Shown piece after piece: positions 21,549 to 30,728 of a stretch of 35,077 nucleotides of DNA (positions within the stretch are counted from its first letter, which is position 1; each line of letters begins with the position of its first letter). The notes under the pieces were generated by a model. The model was not told where the DNA came from. It searched no databases and worked only from the letters and a program-made list of their open reading frames with translations. The DNA is from an uncultured Clostridia bacterium (GTDB lineage Bacteria; Bacillota; Clostridia; Christensenellales; CAG-314): assembly GCA_947625725.1 (NCBI GenBank), contig CANQPI010000018.1, forward strand, positions 1-35,077. Direction: 5' to 3'. The position numbers and the translations under genes are program-made.

Positions 21549-22259
21549 TCACAAAATTTTCGAAATAATTTTTTCCGCTTGGTCGGTGAACTGTCCGCTA
21601 CGCCCCACTGCATAAAAGTGGAAACCCCTCGCGGCAAAGAACCCTTCGGTAACGTACTCACCGTCGCCGCCGTAGTCGGAGTAGCAAACAAAGCCTCTCC
21701 CGCCGAAATTGTTTGCGTAAACTTCCGTCAGATCCTCGCGCACGTAGCCGTCCGCTTCGGCAATTACGGACAACTCTGTGAACGCTCCGTCGTCGCCTCG
21801 GACGCCCAACAACGCCTTGATATACCTGAGTTCGCCGTTTTCCGTGTAAAACGCGTAGTAGCGAGCGTTGACTACTTCGAACTCGCCGTCGCCCGCCAGC
21901 GCGCTCACGTTGAGTATGTCGTCGCAGTCGGCGAGTTGCACCGCCCTGCCCTTGACGTCCGTAAACGTGTAGTATTGCACACGCGAGTCGGGGGAACTCG
22001 CATTCGGATTGTTGAAATCGGGGTTTGCAAAAATATTGGCGAAAACAGTGCCGAACGTCGTCAACGATACGAGCAAAACGCAAAATACAGGTATCGCCCA
22101 GGCAAGATGTATCGTCCAAGACGTTTTTGCGCGCGACGAAGCGGGCTGCCGTTCGGCAGTCATTGCGTTCTTTGCCTTGGAACTGAGTTCCTCGCGCGGA
22201 GTCAGTTCCTCGGCATAGTCGTCGAATAATTTTTGTATTTCGTCGTTGCGTTTCATCAT
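21549..22259 (-). CDS. Membrane anti-sigma factor candidate
   Basis: The 236-residue protein has a cytoplasmic N-terminus of about 48 residues (DEIQKLFDDYAEELTPREELSSK), a single membrane span (about 50-74) and an extracytoplasmic domain. Position right after the ECF sigma gene (2 bases apart) and this topology fit an anti-sigma factor, although no zinc-binding ZAS motif (HxxxCxxC) is present. The short N-terminus could bind the sigma factor through a helix, as in non-ZAS anti-sigmas. Two ATGs (22259, 22256) are possible starts. The outer domain matches nothing I know. Confidence 0.7.
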   Translation of the reverse strand: MMKRNDEIQKLFDDYAEELTPREELSSKAKNAMTAERQPASSRAKTSWTIHLAWAIPVFCVLLVSLTTFGTVFANIFANPDFNNPNASSPDSRVQYYTFTDVKGRAVQLADCDDILNVSALAGDGEFEVVNARYYAFYTENGELRYIKALLGVRGDDGAFTELSVIAEADGYVREDLTEVYANNFGGRGFVCYSDYGGDGEYVTEGFFAARGFHFYAVGRSGQFTDQAEKIISKIL

Positions 22260-22261
22260 AG

Positions 22262-22825
22262 TTACAACACATCCTGCGGCGGATTTGTCCCGCCGGACAA
22301 ATAATTTTTTATTTTTTCCTCGCCGCGAGTTATTGCGCGAGCCACCGCCGATTTGGACTTGTTGAGGCTTTCTGCGCTATCTCGGACGGAGAAGTCCATA
22401 AAATATTTTTGGTAGATCACGCGTTTTTCCAAGTCGGAAAGCGCGCTCATTGCTTGCCTTACCGCAACTTGCGCCGCCGTCTGTTCGGCGACGTCCGTGC
22501 CGTCGGACAAATGGAAAAAGTCGTCGATATTGACCGTTTTGTCGCGGCTGTCCGATCGCAATCGGTTGAGCGCGACGTTTTGAGTGATTTTGCATATCCA
22601 AGCGTAGCCGTTGCTACCCGCGCGAAAACGGCACGCGTTTTGCACTATACGCAAAAAACTGTCCTGCACGACTTCCTCGGCGGTGGCTTTGTTGCGCACC
22701 ACCGACTGCGCGACGGACAACATTCGTGCGGAAACAAGGCGCGACAAGTCCTCCAACGCGCTCACATTGCCGTTGGCGATAGACGAGATATATTGCGTTA
22801 TCAAACGTCTGTCTTGTTCCGTCAT
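22262..22825 (-). CDS. ECF-type RNA polymerase sigma factor
   Basis: The 187-residue sigma factor has region 2 (SARMLSVAQSVVRNKATAEEVVQDSFLRIVQN, then GYAWICKITQNVALNRLRS) and region 4 (SALSDLEKRVIYQKYFMDFSVRDSAESLNKSKSAVARAITRGEEKI) and lacks regions 1 and 3, as ECF factors do. It directs polymerase to stress genes when released from its anti-sigma, here probably the next gene. The ATG at 22825 has no Shine-Dalgarno and lies 7 bases after a -10 box. The start is divergent from the response regulator gene, 148 bases apart. Confidence 0.88.
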   Translation of the reverse strand: MTEQDRRLITQYISSIANGNVSALEDLSRLVSARMLSVAQSVVRNKATAEEVVQDSFLRIVQNACRFRAGSNGYAWICKITQNVALNRLRSDSRDKTVNIDDFFHLSDGTDVAEQTAAQVAVRQAMSALSDLEKRVIYQKYFMDFSVRDSAESLNKSKSAVARAITRGEEKIKNYLSGGTNPPQDVL

Positions 22826-22832
22826 AAATTTT

Positions 22833-22861
22833 ATTGTATCACAAGCAACCGCGCTATGCAA
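22833..22861 (-). promoter_or_regulatory. Leaderless promoter of the ECF sigma gene
   Basis: On the minus strand TTGCAT (22856-22861), 17 bases, TACAAT (22833-22838), then exactly 7 bases (AAAATTT) to the ATG. The mRNA should begin at or next to the start codon. Confidence 0.7.
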
Positions 22862-22957
22862 GATTATTTTTTGTTTGACCGCCGTCGCGCTCGCAGACGT
22901 TCCAACTGCGACGAGCAAACAAATTGTGCAAAAAATGTTTCAAAAACAAACAAACTA

Positions 22958-22966
22958 TGCTACAAT
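22958..22966 (+). promoter_or_regulatory. Leaderless extended -10 promoter of the response regulator
   Basis: TGC precedes TACAAT (22961-22966), an extended -10 that can work without a good -35 (only TTTCAA is present). Exactly 7 bases (AACTACT) separate it from the ATG at 22974, and no ribosome site fits. Confidence 0.65.
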
Positions 22967-22973
22967 AACTACT

Positions 22974-23651
22974 ATGAAAAACCAAGTTTCAGGCAGACGT
23001 CTGCTGTTTGTTGAAGATGATATAGAGTTTTGCAATCAACTCAAAACCTACTTCGAAGCGCGCGACAACGAAGTCGTCGTCGCGCACAGTATCAAAACGG
23101 CGCGCGAGGCGCTGAGCGGCTTGCCTTTCGACGCGGTTGTACTCGATCTGCTGTTGCCCGACGGCGACGGTATAGAACTGTTGGACGGCGCAACTGATCT
23201 GCCGCCCGTGCTGATACTCACCACCGTCAACAACGAGTACGATATGATAGAGGGTTTTACCGCAGGAGCATGCGACTACGCGTTGAAACCTTGTTCTCCC
23301 GAACTGTTGGAAATGAGGTTGTCGTTGAGATTGCTGCCTCCCGTCCACTCCACGGTGCAAATGCACGGCATAGTGTTGGATCTGGTCAAGCGCGAGGGTT
23401 ACTACAACGACGAGCCGCTCAAACTGACGGGCAGCGAATTTAACATACTTCACTTTTTTATGACCAACGCGGGGCAGTACTTCCGCGCGGAAGCCATTTA
23501 CGAAAAGTTGTGGCACGCGCCCAGCCTGCACCAAAATTCGATAAAGTATCACATATTTAATTTGCGGAAAAAATTGACGTTTGCCACGGGCAAAAGTTTG
23601 ATCGAAGCGGAATACGGCAAAGGGTATGTGTTTGTAAAGGAGTTGCAATGA
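22974..23651 (+). CDS. OmpR-family response regulator
   Basis: The 225-residue protein has a receiver domain (1-118) with acidic pocket E14-D15-D16, phosphoacceptor D58 in VVLDLLLPDG, T83/T84 and K105. A winged-helix DNA-binding domain follows (about 130-225: LTGSEFNILHFFMTNAGQYF, SIKYHIFNLRKKL, YGKGYVF). It is phosphorylated by its histidine kinase, whose gene overlaps its stop by 4 bases. No Shine-Dalgarno stands before the ATG, consistent with a leaderless mRNA. Its targets may include the divergent ECF sigma gene (inference from position only). Confidence 0.88.
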   Translation: MKNQVSGRRLLFVEDDIEFCNQLKTYFEARDNEVVVAHSIKTAREALSGLPFDAVVLDLLLPDGDGIELLDGATDLPPVLILTTVNNEYDMIEGFTAGACDYALKPCSPELLEMRLSLRLLPPVHSTVQMHGIVLDLVKREGYYNDEPLKLTGSEFNILHFFMTNAGQYFRAEAIYEKLWHAPSLHQNSIKYHIFNLRKKLTFATGKSLIEAEYGKGYVFVKELQ

Positions 23652-25708
23652 AGCGCACATCTGTTATAGTAACGTGTATTACCGCCCTGTTGTCCGTTTT
23701 GCTGTCCGTCGCGCTGTTGTTGCTTGCAAAGCAACCCGCCTACGCTCCCAGAATCACCGACTTGGACGGCGACAACGAAATCGCCGCGACGCGTATCAAC
23801 GAGATAGGCTCGATCGGGCGATTGCAATATGCCAACTATACGGCGGACGAATTTGTTTCGTTGCCGCTCTACGGCAATATGGTCGAAAACGCCGACCTGC
23901 CGTCGGGCAAATTGGTCGATCTTGCCCGACACCAACCCGCGTCTTACCGAGGCAGTTACCAGTTTGTGCTGTCCTATCCCCAAATGACGGACGACGTCAC
24001 TCGCGAAGAGTATATCGACAGCATGCGCGATTTCCTTGACTACGACGGCAATTTTCACGTTATGATATACATTCCGCCCATATACAGCGCGGCGGTGATC
24101 TACGCGGACGGAGAGGCCGTTGCCAAGATAGGAGATATAAAAGACTACGATTTTACCGAATACAATCCGCAGATCGATCCCGAAAAAGCCACCGTATCCG
24201 AAACTCACACTCCCTCCACCGAGGGCGTTTACGTTGAGTTGACGTTTCAGGACGGCAACAACGCGGGGAACACGCTGTGGGATTCCAAATTGCTGACGAT
24301 ACACTTCGAAGGCAGTCCCAATCTCTATGCTGGTATGCGCGGAACTCCGCTCATCGGCGCGCCGCAAAAAGTTCGCGGTTACGTCGCAGTTCACCGCGCG
24401 TTTACGGTGACGTTGGCTATCACCGCCGCCATTGTGATCGCGACGTTCACGTTGATGTGTATATTGAGAAGGACGCTTCATTTTCTTCCGCAACTTTTTG
24501 TCGCAATGGGAATACTGCTCGCCTCTTGGTCGCGCGCGTCCATGATAGCATTCAACTTTACTCCGCATTTGTGGGGCTGTATCGGATTTTTCGGTTTGGC
24601 GTTCGTTACTTTCGGCGCGGCGTGTTCGTTGCGCGTAAAAACGGGAAAATTCCCGCTGTGGTTGCCCGTAGCCGTAGTCGCGGGAGTAAACTGTTTGATG
24701 CACTTCATTATGCCGTTGGTGCCGCCTACCGCCACTGCGGCGTTGCATATCTACCGCGTAGTTGTCGGAATTTTGTTGGGAGCCGTGTTGTTGATATTGG
24801 CATTGATTTGCTCCGTGCGCGATCCCAACCACCCCTATTCCACGGTGATACCCGTTTTGGGCGCGACGTTGACGGCGGTAACGCCCTTTGTGCAGACCTA
24901 CGACCTGCTGTTGCCGAGTTCTCCCGTCACCTACCTGTTTGCCGCCGCGCTTGCCGCAACGCTGATACTAGGCATACGCGAATATGTCAAAACGGAACGC
25001 CGCGTGCGCTATCTCGAAGCCAATTTGACGAGCGAAGTGCAACGCCGCACAAACAATCTCAAAAGCATAATAGACGAGCGGGACAAACTGCTCAGATACG
25101 TATCCCACGACATTCGAAAACCCGTTTCGTCGGTAAAACGCTTTGCGGGAGAATTGATGACTACCGAAAAGGACGAAAATCGCAAAAGGCAACTGCAAGT
25201 TATTTGCGACAAAGTTACCAACGTAGAACAAAGTCTGCTGGAATTGCAAAAGTATTCCAAACTGAACTTTTCGCCCGAACAACCGCACCGCTGCGACGTG
25301 TTCGACTTGTTGGACGCGGCGTACAAACAACTATCGCCCGACTGCGCGGCAAGCGACATAATTTTGCACCCCAACAGCGCGCACATACAAGCGTACTGCC
25401 GCGAACAGACCATCGCGCAAGTGTTGAACAACCTCATTTTCAACTGCATAGACCACGCCAACTGCCGCAACGTGTACCTTTCGGCAACGCGCTCGGGCAG
25501 CGTGTGCAGTATTTGCGTGACGGACGACGGCGTAGGAGCGGAAAACAGCGACACAATGTTCGACGCCTATACCACGAAAGGCAGCGAAGAAAATTTCGGT
25601 TTGGGACTGTACATTTGCCGCGATTTGATGCGCGACATGGGCGGCGAGTTGGACTACTCGCGCAAGGACGACAAAACCGTATTCACCTTGACCTTGCCGC
25701 TTGCCTAA
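23648..25708 (+). CDS. Sensor histidine kinase with multi-span membrane domain
   Basis: The 686-residue kinase begins with an anchor (8-27). A large extracytoplasmic domain follows (28-245; a strand-rich fold with a YIPPIYSAAVIYADGE motif as in 7TMR-DISM extracellular domains), then seven or so membrane segments (about 250-445), a coiled linker (445-482) and the catalytic core. The phospho-accepting histidine is H487 in YVSHDIRKPVSS. The ATPase has N599 in NNLIFNC, DDGVG (626-630) and GLGLYICRDL (651-660). The layout matches 7TMR-DISM sensor kinases. AAGGAG precedes the ATG within the regulator gene. The ligand is unknown. Confidence 0.88.
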   Translation: MKRTSVIVTCITALLSVLLSVALLLLAKQPAYAPRITDLDGDNEIAATRINEIGSIGRLQYANYTADEFVSLPLYGNMVENADLPSGKLVDLARHQPASYRGSYQFVLSYPQMTDDVTREEYIDSMRDFLDYDGNFHVMIYIPPIYSAAVIYADGEAVAKIGDIKDYDFTEYNPQIDPEKATVSETHTPSTEGVYVELTFQDGNNAGNTLWDSKLLTIHFEGSPNLYAGMRGTPLIGAPQKVRGYVAVHRAFTVTLAITAAIVIATFTLMCILRRTLHFLPQLFVAMGILLASWSRASMIAFNFTPHLWGCIGFFGLAFVTFGAACSLRVKTGKFPLWLPVAVVAGVNCLMHFIMPLVPPTATAALHIYRVVVGILLGAVLLILALICSVRDPNHPYSTVIPVLGATLTAVTPFVQTYDLLLPSSPVTYLFAAALAATLILGIREYVKTERRVRYLEANLTSEVQRRTNNLKSIIDERDKLLRYVSHDIRKPVSSVKRFAGELMTTEKDENRKRQLQVICDKVTNVEQSLLELQKYSKLNFSPEQPHRCDVFDLLDAAYKQLSPDCAASDIILHPNSAHIQAYCREQTIAQVLNNLIFNCIDHANCRNVYLSATRSGSVCSICVTDDGVGAENSDTMFDAYTTKGSEENFGLGLYICRDLMRDMGGELDYSRKDDKTVFTLTLPLA

Positions 25709-26057
25709 AACCAACGCCTTGCATTGAGAAAACCTCAATTTGTTGTTCGAGTTTATACTAAACTTTCCGAGATTTACAAAAATAATACAAATCGAAGATT
25801 GCTATTCCGGATTTTCTGCCGACGCGCTTAAAGTTGCTGGTTCTGTTGCGTTGCCGTAGGTTGCGCCGCAAATAACTGTGGCAAAATATACCCGACAGCC
25901 GTGACGAAAATTTTCGATTGCCTCGACAACATATCCGACGCAACGACGGTACACATTTTTGAATACCGCGGCAACGAACATATCGGACTGCTTCGGCGAG
26001 CACATTCAACCGTTGCGACAAAAATATCCGACGAAAAAATTATCCCTAACAATGAAC

Positions 26058-26095
26058 CGCGCCCCCGAAAAGCGTTTCGAACTTTCGGGGGCGCG
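26058..26095. terminator. Strong GC hairpin between convergent genes
   Basis: CGCGCCCCCGAAA and TTTCGGGGGCGCG form a perfect 13-base stem without a T run. It lies between the kinase end (25708) and the acyltransferase end (26136) and probably terminates both. The rest of 25709-26135 has no gene, only repeated TATCCGAC-like words. Confidence 0.6.
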
Positions 26096-26135
26096 AACTT
26101 TATCTGAAATAATTGTGTAATCTATTACGCAAATT

Positions 26136-27329
26136 TTACAAAATATCAAACATTACGTGCAACAGATATACCAAACCATACATCACTACCTGACTTGCGA
26201 AATAGATCCAAATGGAATATTTGCCGCAAAAGGTAATGGGACATACGTACTTGGGATTGACGGAGGGGAACACGCTTTTGCGTTCGCGATAGGCGACCTT
26301 GCCGAGAAGCACTCCCACCAAAAACCAACCGAAAGAGGGAATAAAACTCCAATAATCGCCGCCCCACCGCACAGTCTGCACGGCGTTTTCCAACCATTGC
26401 GACTTTCTGTTGGGATCAAACACATATTGTATCCAATTGACATTCATGTTGTCGGTGCAATGTCCCAAAACAAGCGCAGTCATCGTTACCGCAAAGAACA
26501 CAACGCCGAAAATGTTTTTTTGCCAATTTTTGGTAAGTTTGCTCCAAATCCACTCGATACCCGCGTAGATGGCAACGGACAACGCTATTACGTGAATGAC
26601 GTTGAAGTAGATAGTTATATCCGTTTGCAATATCGCGGATGCGGCGTAGGTAACTGCGGAGAACAACGCGGCAAAGATACACATTTTGAGCGCGCGTTTG
26701 CCGTTGCTGCGACTGAAACTGCAACTAATGCCGCTCGTCAAAACAAACATGTAAACAAACGTGTCATGAGTCGTATCGCGGAGCGCACCGTTATAGTATC
26801 TCACAGACAAGTCGTACAACCATTGGAAAAACCCCGTGTTGAAATTTGACGTGCCAATGCAGTTTATATCCCACATAAAGTGGTCCCAAACCACAAACAG
26901 GATCATCAAACCGCGAACAAAGTCCACTTCCCAAATACGGCTCGGCTTGACTTTTTCGCCGACGTGCAGCGTTTGGGGTTCGACAGACGGTTCTTCCGTC
27001 GGTTGAGGCGACGAATTTGTCGGCTCGTCGGCAGGTGACGTTTCCTGTACGGAAGGCGCGACGTTTTCGTCGCGTTCGACGTCCGTTTCGTCGGAGTTTT
27101 GTTCCGCAACGGGCGCGTTTGCCGTCGGAGTTTCGACGGGGGTTTGTTCCGTTTCGCCGCCGTCCGTTCCGTCGTCCGATTCGTCCATTATGGAAAAAAG
27201 ATTTTGCTCCAACAGGTCGGCAAAATCCTGCGCTTCTTGTTCGTCGGCGGAAGCGGGAAAGAAAAACTCGTCGTCGTTTGTTGATTTTTTCGATTTCTTG
27301 TTGCTCATTGTGTATTTTTTTGCACCCAT
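26136..27329 (-). CDS. DUF1624-type (HGSNAT-like) membrane acyltransferase
   Basis: The 397-residue protein has an acidic, low-complexity N-terminus (about 20-125, rich in E, T, P, S and D). The C-terminal 270 residues have about eight membrane spans of the heparan-alpha-glucosaminide N-acetyltransferase catalytic family. The entry motif RIWEVDFVRGLMILFVVWDH is typical, with the histidine near residue 153 a likely acceptor. These enzymes move acetyl groups across the membrane onto sugars; the target here is unknown. No Shine-Dalgarno is seen. The start (27329, or 27308) depends on the end of mnmA, 16 bases upstream. Confidence 0.85.
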   Translation of the reverse strand: MGAKKYTMSNKKSKKSTNDDEFFFPASADEQEAQDFADLLEQNLFSIMDESDDGTDGGETEQTPVETPTANAPVAEQNSDETDVERDENVAPSVQETSPADEPTNSSPQPTEEPSVEPQTLHVGEKVKPSRIWEVDFVRGLMILFVVWDHFMWDINCIGTSNFNTGFFQWLYDLSVRYYNGALRDTTHDTFVYMFVLTSGISCSFSRSNGKRALKMCIFAALFSAVTYAASAILQTDITIYFNVIHVIALSVAIYAGIEWIWSKLTKNWQKNIFGVVFFAVTMTALVLGHCTDNMNVNWIQYVFDPNRKSQWLENAVQTVRWGGDYWSFIPSFGWFLVGVLLGKVAYRERKSVFPSVNPKYVCPITFCGKYSIWIYFASQVVMYGLVYLLHVMFDIL

Positions 27330-27345
27330 GTCGCGATTTTACGCA

Positions 27346-28416
27346 CTATTTGTACACTTCGTCTATCGTTGCGCCCCCAAGACAGCGCGTTTGATCGTAC
27401 AGCACGACAAACTGCCCCGGAGTTACCGCTCGTTGCGGTTCGTCAAAGGTTACTTTCCATTTGCCGTCGGGCAAAACTTCCGTTTCGACGCTCTGTTCGC
27501 TTTGGCGATAGCGGAATTTTGCCGTACAGCGAAACTTGTCGGACGGCGCACAGGGAATAAAGTTGCCGCCGCTCGCCGACAAACCCCGCGACATCAACAC
27601 GCTCTCGTCGCCGTGTGATACTATCAAACGGTTGTTGGCAAGATCCTTGTCCGCTACAAACCAACGCTCCTGACTTTCCTTTGTGCCGCCAAGTCCCAAA
27701 CCTCTGCGTTGTCCCAAAGTGTAGTACATCAATCCGATGTGTTCGCCCACTACTTTGCCCGAAACGTCCACCGTTTCGCCCGGTTTGTTGGGTAAATAGT
27801 TTTGCAAAAACTTGCGAAAGTTGCGTTCTCCGATAAAGCAAATACCCGTGCTGTCCTTTTTCCTCGCGTTGACTAGTCCCAACCGATCCGCTATTTGGCG
27901 CACTTCGGATTTGGTGATTTGCGCCAACGGAAAAAGCACGTTGCTCAACTGCTTTTGGGAAAGTTGATTGAGAAAATACGTTTGATCTTTGCTTTGATCT
28001 TTGGCTTTGAGCAGATAGTGAACGCCGTCCTGGTGCAGTATGCCGCAGTAGTGTCCCGTGGCTATATAATCGGCGCCCAACGCCTTTGCGTAGTCGGCAA
28101 AAGGACCGAATTTTATTTCTCTGTTGCAAAGCACGTCGGGGTTGGGGGTGCGCCCCTTGGAGTATTCTTCCAAAAAGTAGGAGAACACTCGCTCGCGGTA
28201 CTCCTTGGCAAAATTGACGGAGTAGTAGGATATGCCCAACTTGTCGCACACGCGCTTGACGTCCTCCCAATCCTGCTCCGCAGTGCAACAGCCATCCTCT
28301 TGCTCGTCCCAATTGTGCATAAACAGAGCCACAACGTTGTAGCCCTGTTCTTTGAGCAGGTATGCGGAAACGGCGCTGTCCACGCCGCCGCTCATACCGA
28401 GAACTACCGTTTTCAT
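27346..28416 (-). CDS. mnmA: tRNA-specific 2-thiouridylase MnmA
   Basis: The 356-residue enzyme makes 2-thiouridine at the wobble base of Lys, Glu and Gln tRNAs, using ATP and sulfur relayed from a cysteine desulfurase. Visible motifs are the PP-loop SGGVDS (9-14), C97 in [14 protein letters not shown]193 in [10 protein letters not shown] (the catalytic cysteine pair) and [13 protein letters not shown]. It starts at ATG 28416, which overlaps the rho stop as ATGA, and has no ribosome site. It is the second of three genes in the rho operon. Confidence 0.95.
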   Translation of the reverse strand: MKTVVLGMSGGVDSAVSAYLLKEQGYNVVALFMHNWDEQEDGCCTAEQDWEDVKRVCDKLGISYYSVNFAKEYRERVFSYFLEEYSKGRTPNPDVLCNREIKFGPFADYAKALGADYIATGHYCGILHQDGVHYLLKAKDQSKDQTYFLNQLSQKQLSNVLFPLAQITKSEVRQIADRLGLVNARKKDSTGICFIGERNFRKFLQNYLPNKPGETVDVSGKVVGEHIGLMYYTLGQRRGLGLGGTKESQERWFVADKDLANNRLIVSHGDESVLMSRGLSASGGNFIPCAPSDKFRCTAKFRYRQSEQSVETEVLPDGKWKVTFDEPQRAVTPGQFVVLYDQTRCLGGATIDEVYK

Positions 28417-29822
28417 TTTTTCATTGCGCGACGCGCCTCGGCGGATCGGATCAGCCGTTTGAGCGTGTCGATCGTTTCGTCGTTGTTGTCCGTGGTCATG
28501 ACGACTTCGAGCAATTCCTCCGTCGCCTGAATGGCGTCCTCGCGCGAGAGCATGCGCCTCACCAAGTACATACCCTCCAACTGCGACGGATTGAGCAACA
28601 ACTCCTCTCGGCGAGTACTGCTGCGATTGAGATCGACGGCGGGGAAAATGCGCCTTTCGCTCATACGGCGGTCGAGTTGAATTTCCATGTTGCCCGTACC
28701 CTTGAATTCTTCGTAAATTATATCGTCCATTTTGCTGCCCGTATCTATCAAAGCGGTCGCCAAAATGGTCAAACTGCCGCCGCCGCGAACGTTGCGTCCC
28801 GCGCCGAACATCTTTTTGGGTTCTTGCAGAGCGGCTATGTCCAATCCGCCCGTGAGAGTGCGCCCCGTTTGCTCGGCTATCTGGTTGTAAGCGCGACCCA
28901 AGCGCGTGATGCTGTCCAACAGTATCATTACGTCCTGTCCCTGCTCTACGCGCCTGCGAGCGTTGGCAAATACCAACTCCGCAACGCGGCAGTGATTGAA
29001 AGGCTGTTGATCGAACGTCGAATACACCACTTCGCAATCCACGCTCTCTTTGAAATCCGTAACTTCCTCGGGGCGTTCGTCTATCAACAAAACCGTCAAA
29101 TGTATTTCGGGGTGATTTTTGCGAATTGCCATCGCCATCTTTTTGAGCAAAATAGTCTTGCCCGTCTTTGGAGGAGCGACTATCAAACCGCGCTGTCCCT
29201 TGCCTATCGGAGCGACAAGATCCAATATGCGCAGAGAGTAATCGGTGCGATCCGTGCGCAAATTTAGCCGCTCGTTGGGGAAGCACGCCTCCAACGAATC
29301 GAATGGAACGCGTCTGATGGAAGAACATGGTTCGTCGTTTATCTGCTCGATATAAACCGCCGTCGGAGCCTGTCTGTCGGGGTACTGCCTAAGCGACACC
29401 GTGAGTTTGTCGCCCGCTTGTAGTTTCATACGCGTTATCATGTTGGCGGGGACGTAGTAATCTTTGCCCGGCGTACTCGAATAGTTGTGCGTGCGCACAA
29501 AACCGTAACCGCCGTCCGACATTATCTCCAAAATACCCGATCTCGGCAACATCGGATCTACGTTGTCCGCGCTGTTGACGGTTTCGTTGCTGTTCAGTTC
29601 CGGTTCGGGTTGCCGCACTTGATCCTCTTTGCGGGGACGACCGGGCTTTTTGCGTTCTTCGGGAGGAAGTTCTCCCTTGTAAACGGCTACTATGCGCTCT
29701 ATCAACTCGGCGCGCTTGCGATTGCCGGGTACGACTTTGAACTCGTTGGCGATCTCGCGCAACGAAGCGACGGTCATGTTGTTGAGTTTCTCAATAAGTT
29801 CTTCCAAAGACTTGAATTCCAC
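28413..29822 (-). CDS. rho: Transcription termination factor Rho
   Basis: The 469-residue protein has a SAP-like N-terminal domain (4-45). A basic, polar linker (55-90) precedes the cold-shock RNA-binding domain (95-160) and the RecA-like ATPase, with Walker A APPKTGKT (216-223) and Walker B DVMILLDS (297-304). It is a hexameric RNA helicase that ends transcription. The GTG start has AGGAGGT 9 bases upstream. A promoter (29986-30014) gives a leader of about 155 bases in which a small ORF ends on the ribosome site. It heads an operon with mnmA and the acyltransferase. Confidence 0.97.
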   Translation of the reverse strand: MEFKSLEELIEKLNNMTVASLREIANEFKVVPGNRKRAELIERIVAVYKGELPPEERKKPGRPRKEDQVRQPEPELNSNETVNSADNVDPMLPRSGILEIMSDGGYGFVRTHNYSSTPGKDYYVPANMITRMKLQAGDKLTVSLRQYPDRQAPTAVYIEQINDEPCSSIRRVPFDSLEACFPNERLNLRTDRTDYSLRILDLVAPIGKGQRGLIVAPPKTGKTILLKKMAMAIRKNHPEIHLTVLLIDERPEEVTDFKESVDCEVVYSTFDQQPFNHCRVAELVFANARRRVEQGQDVMILLDSITRLGRAYNQIAEQTGRTLTGGLDIAALQEPKKMFGAGRNVRGGGSLTILATALIDTGSKMDDIIYEEFKGTGNMEIQLDRRMSERRIFPAVDLNRSSTRREELLLNPSQLEGMYLVRRMLSREDAIQATEELLEVVMTTDNNDETIDTLKRLIRSAEARRAMKK

Positions 29823-29836
29823 GGATACGATACCTC

Positions 29837-29947
29837 CTAAAATATAAAAAACAAAAATAATCTCAACCGCAAACGCCGTATGATGTTCACAGTATAAAAA
29901 TCAGATAATTCCTGCAAGTTTTTTTCGGAAATTGCGCAAAAGAACAT
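29837..29947 (-). CDS. Possible leader peptide ORF of rho
   Basis: A 36-codon frame starts about 32 bases after the predicted start of the rho transcript. It ends MFF...RRLRLRLFLFFIF with a TAG that lies inside the rho ribosome site (TTTTAGGAGG). A stop placed exactly there could couple rho translation to leader translation. No ribosome site precedes its ATG and the region is AT-rich, so the ORF may be chance. Confidence 0.35.
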   Translation of the reverse strand: MFFCAISEKNLQELSDFYTVNIIRRLRLRLFLFFIF

Positions 29948-29985
29948 TACGCAAATAAAAAATGCAAAATACTATAGCCTGTTTT

Positions 29986-30014
29986 ATTGTATAACATATT
30001 TTAGGTATTGTCAA
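29986..30014 (-). promoter_or_regulatory. Promoter of the rho operon
   Basis: On the minus strand a perfect TTGACA (30009-30014), 17 bases, TACAAT (29986-29991). The stretch 30015-30188 has no gene; it contains two small hairpins without T runs. Confidence 0.88.
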
Positions 30015-30188
30015 CACAAAAAATACCATTGACGAGGCTATTTGTCGCGCATATTTTGTCGAGATGTAGCGACCGCGCCCGACCGACGAAATTACCGTCG
30101 GCAAATTGCATGTTTCGGCAAAAATTTCGTTGCAAAACGTCGGTTTCGCCCAAGCGCGGGCGTTGCTCCGCAAGGCGGTTTGCGTTGT

Positions 30189-30728
30189 TCAGTTATCGAA
30201 ATTTTGCCGTAACAAAACGTTGTCCTCGAAGTCCCTGACGGTAACGCCTTCCTCGTCAGCAATGCAGTAGGAAGATTTGTCTTTGGGCAGGGACGCGCTG
30301 CTCACGTTGACGCAATACACGCCCTTTTGTTCCGTTATTTCGTTGACGTGAAAATGTCCGTAGATCAAAACGTCCCCTGCGGCAAGTTTAGGCAGGTTGT
30401 TTTTGTTGTAAACGTGACCGTGAGTGAAATACAATCTGCGTTTGCCGAGGGGAACGATACAATCCCCCGCAAAGGGAAAATCGCTGATCATGCAGTCCAC
30501 GTCGCTGTCGCAGTTGCCCTTGACGGCGATTATTTTGTCGGCGACGGAGTTGAGTATCTCCGCCGTGCGCATAGGAGCGTAGTCGCGCGGAAAGGGGTTG
30601 CGCGGACCGTGATTGTAAACGTCGCCGAGCAACACCAGCATATCCGCGTCGGACCGACGGAATTTGCAAACGATTTGCTCCGCCCAATATGCCGAACCGT
30701 GAATATCCGTTGCGACAAACAGTTTCAT
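30189..30728 (-). CDS. yfcE: YfcE-type metallophosphoesterase
   Basis: The 179-residue phosphodiesterase has the complete metal site of the calcineurin-like fold: D8-x-H10, G-D36...H40, G-N72-C-D74, H103-G-H105 and G-H125-F-H127. It cleaves small phosphodiesters with Mn or another divalent metal; the natural substrate is not known. GAGGAGGAA precedes the ATG, which shares one base with the ricT stop (TAATG), so it is the last gene of the tmk operon. Confidence 0.9.
   Translation of the reverse strand: MKLFVATDIHGSAYWAEQIVCKFRRSDADMLVLLGDVYNHGPRNPFPRDYAPMRTAEILNSVADKIIAVKGNCDSDVDCMISDFPFAGDCIVPLGKRRLYFTHGHVYNKNNLPKLAAGDVLIYGHFHVNEITEQKGVYCVNVSSASLPKDKSSYCIADEEGVTVRDFEDNVLLRQNFDN

Noticed and set aside
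24277..25761. A 494-codon plus-strand frame inside the histidine kinase gene
   Set aside because: The product is arginine-rich and without motifs; the overlapping frame has clear kinase motifs throughout.
25758..26052. Overlapping short minus-strand ORFs after the kinase gene
   Set aside because: Three frames overlap with no ribosome site or motif; the region is a decayed spacer with a terminator hairpin.
27346..29328. A 660-codon open frame with mnmA at its end
   Set aside because: Its first part is the shadow of rho in another frame; MnmA starts at the ATG at 28416, overlapping the rho stop.
29901..30173. A 90-codon minus-strand ORF over the rho promoter
   Set aside because: It crosses a perfect promoter and has no ribosome site; the leader ORF at 29837-29947 is the only one placed sensibly.
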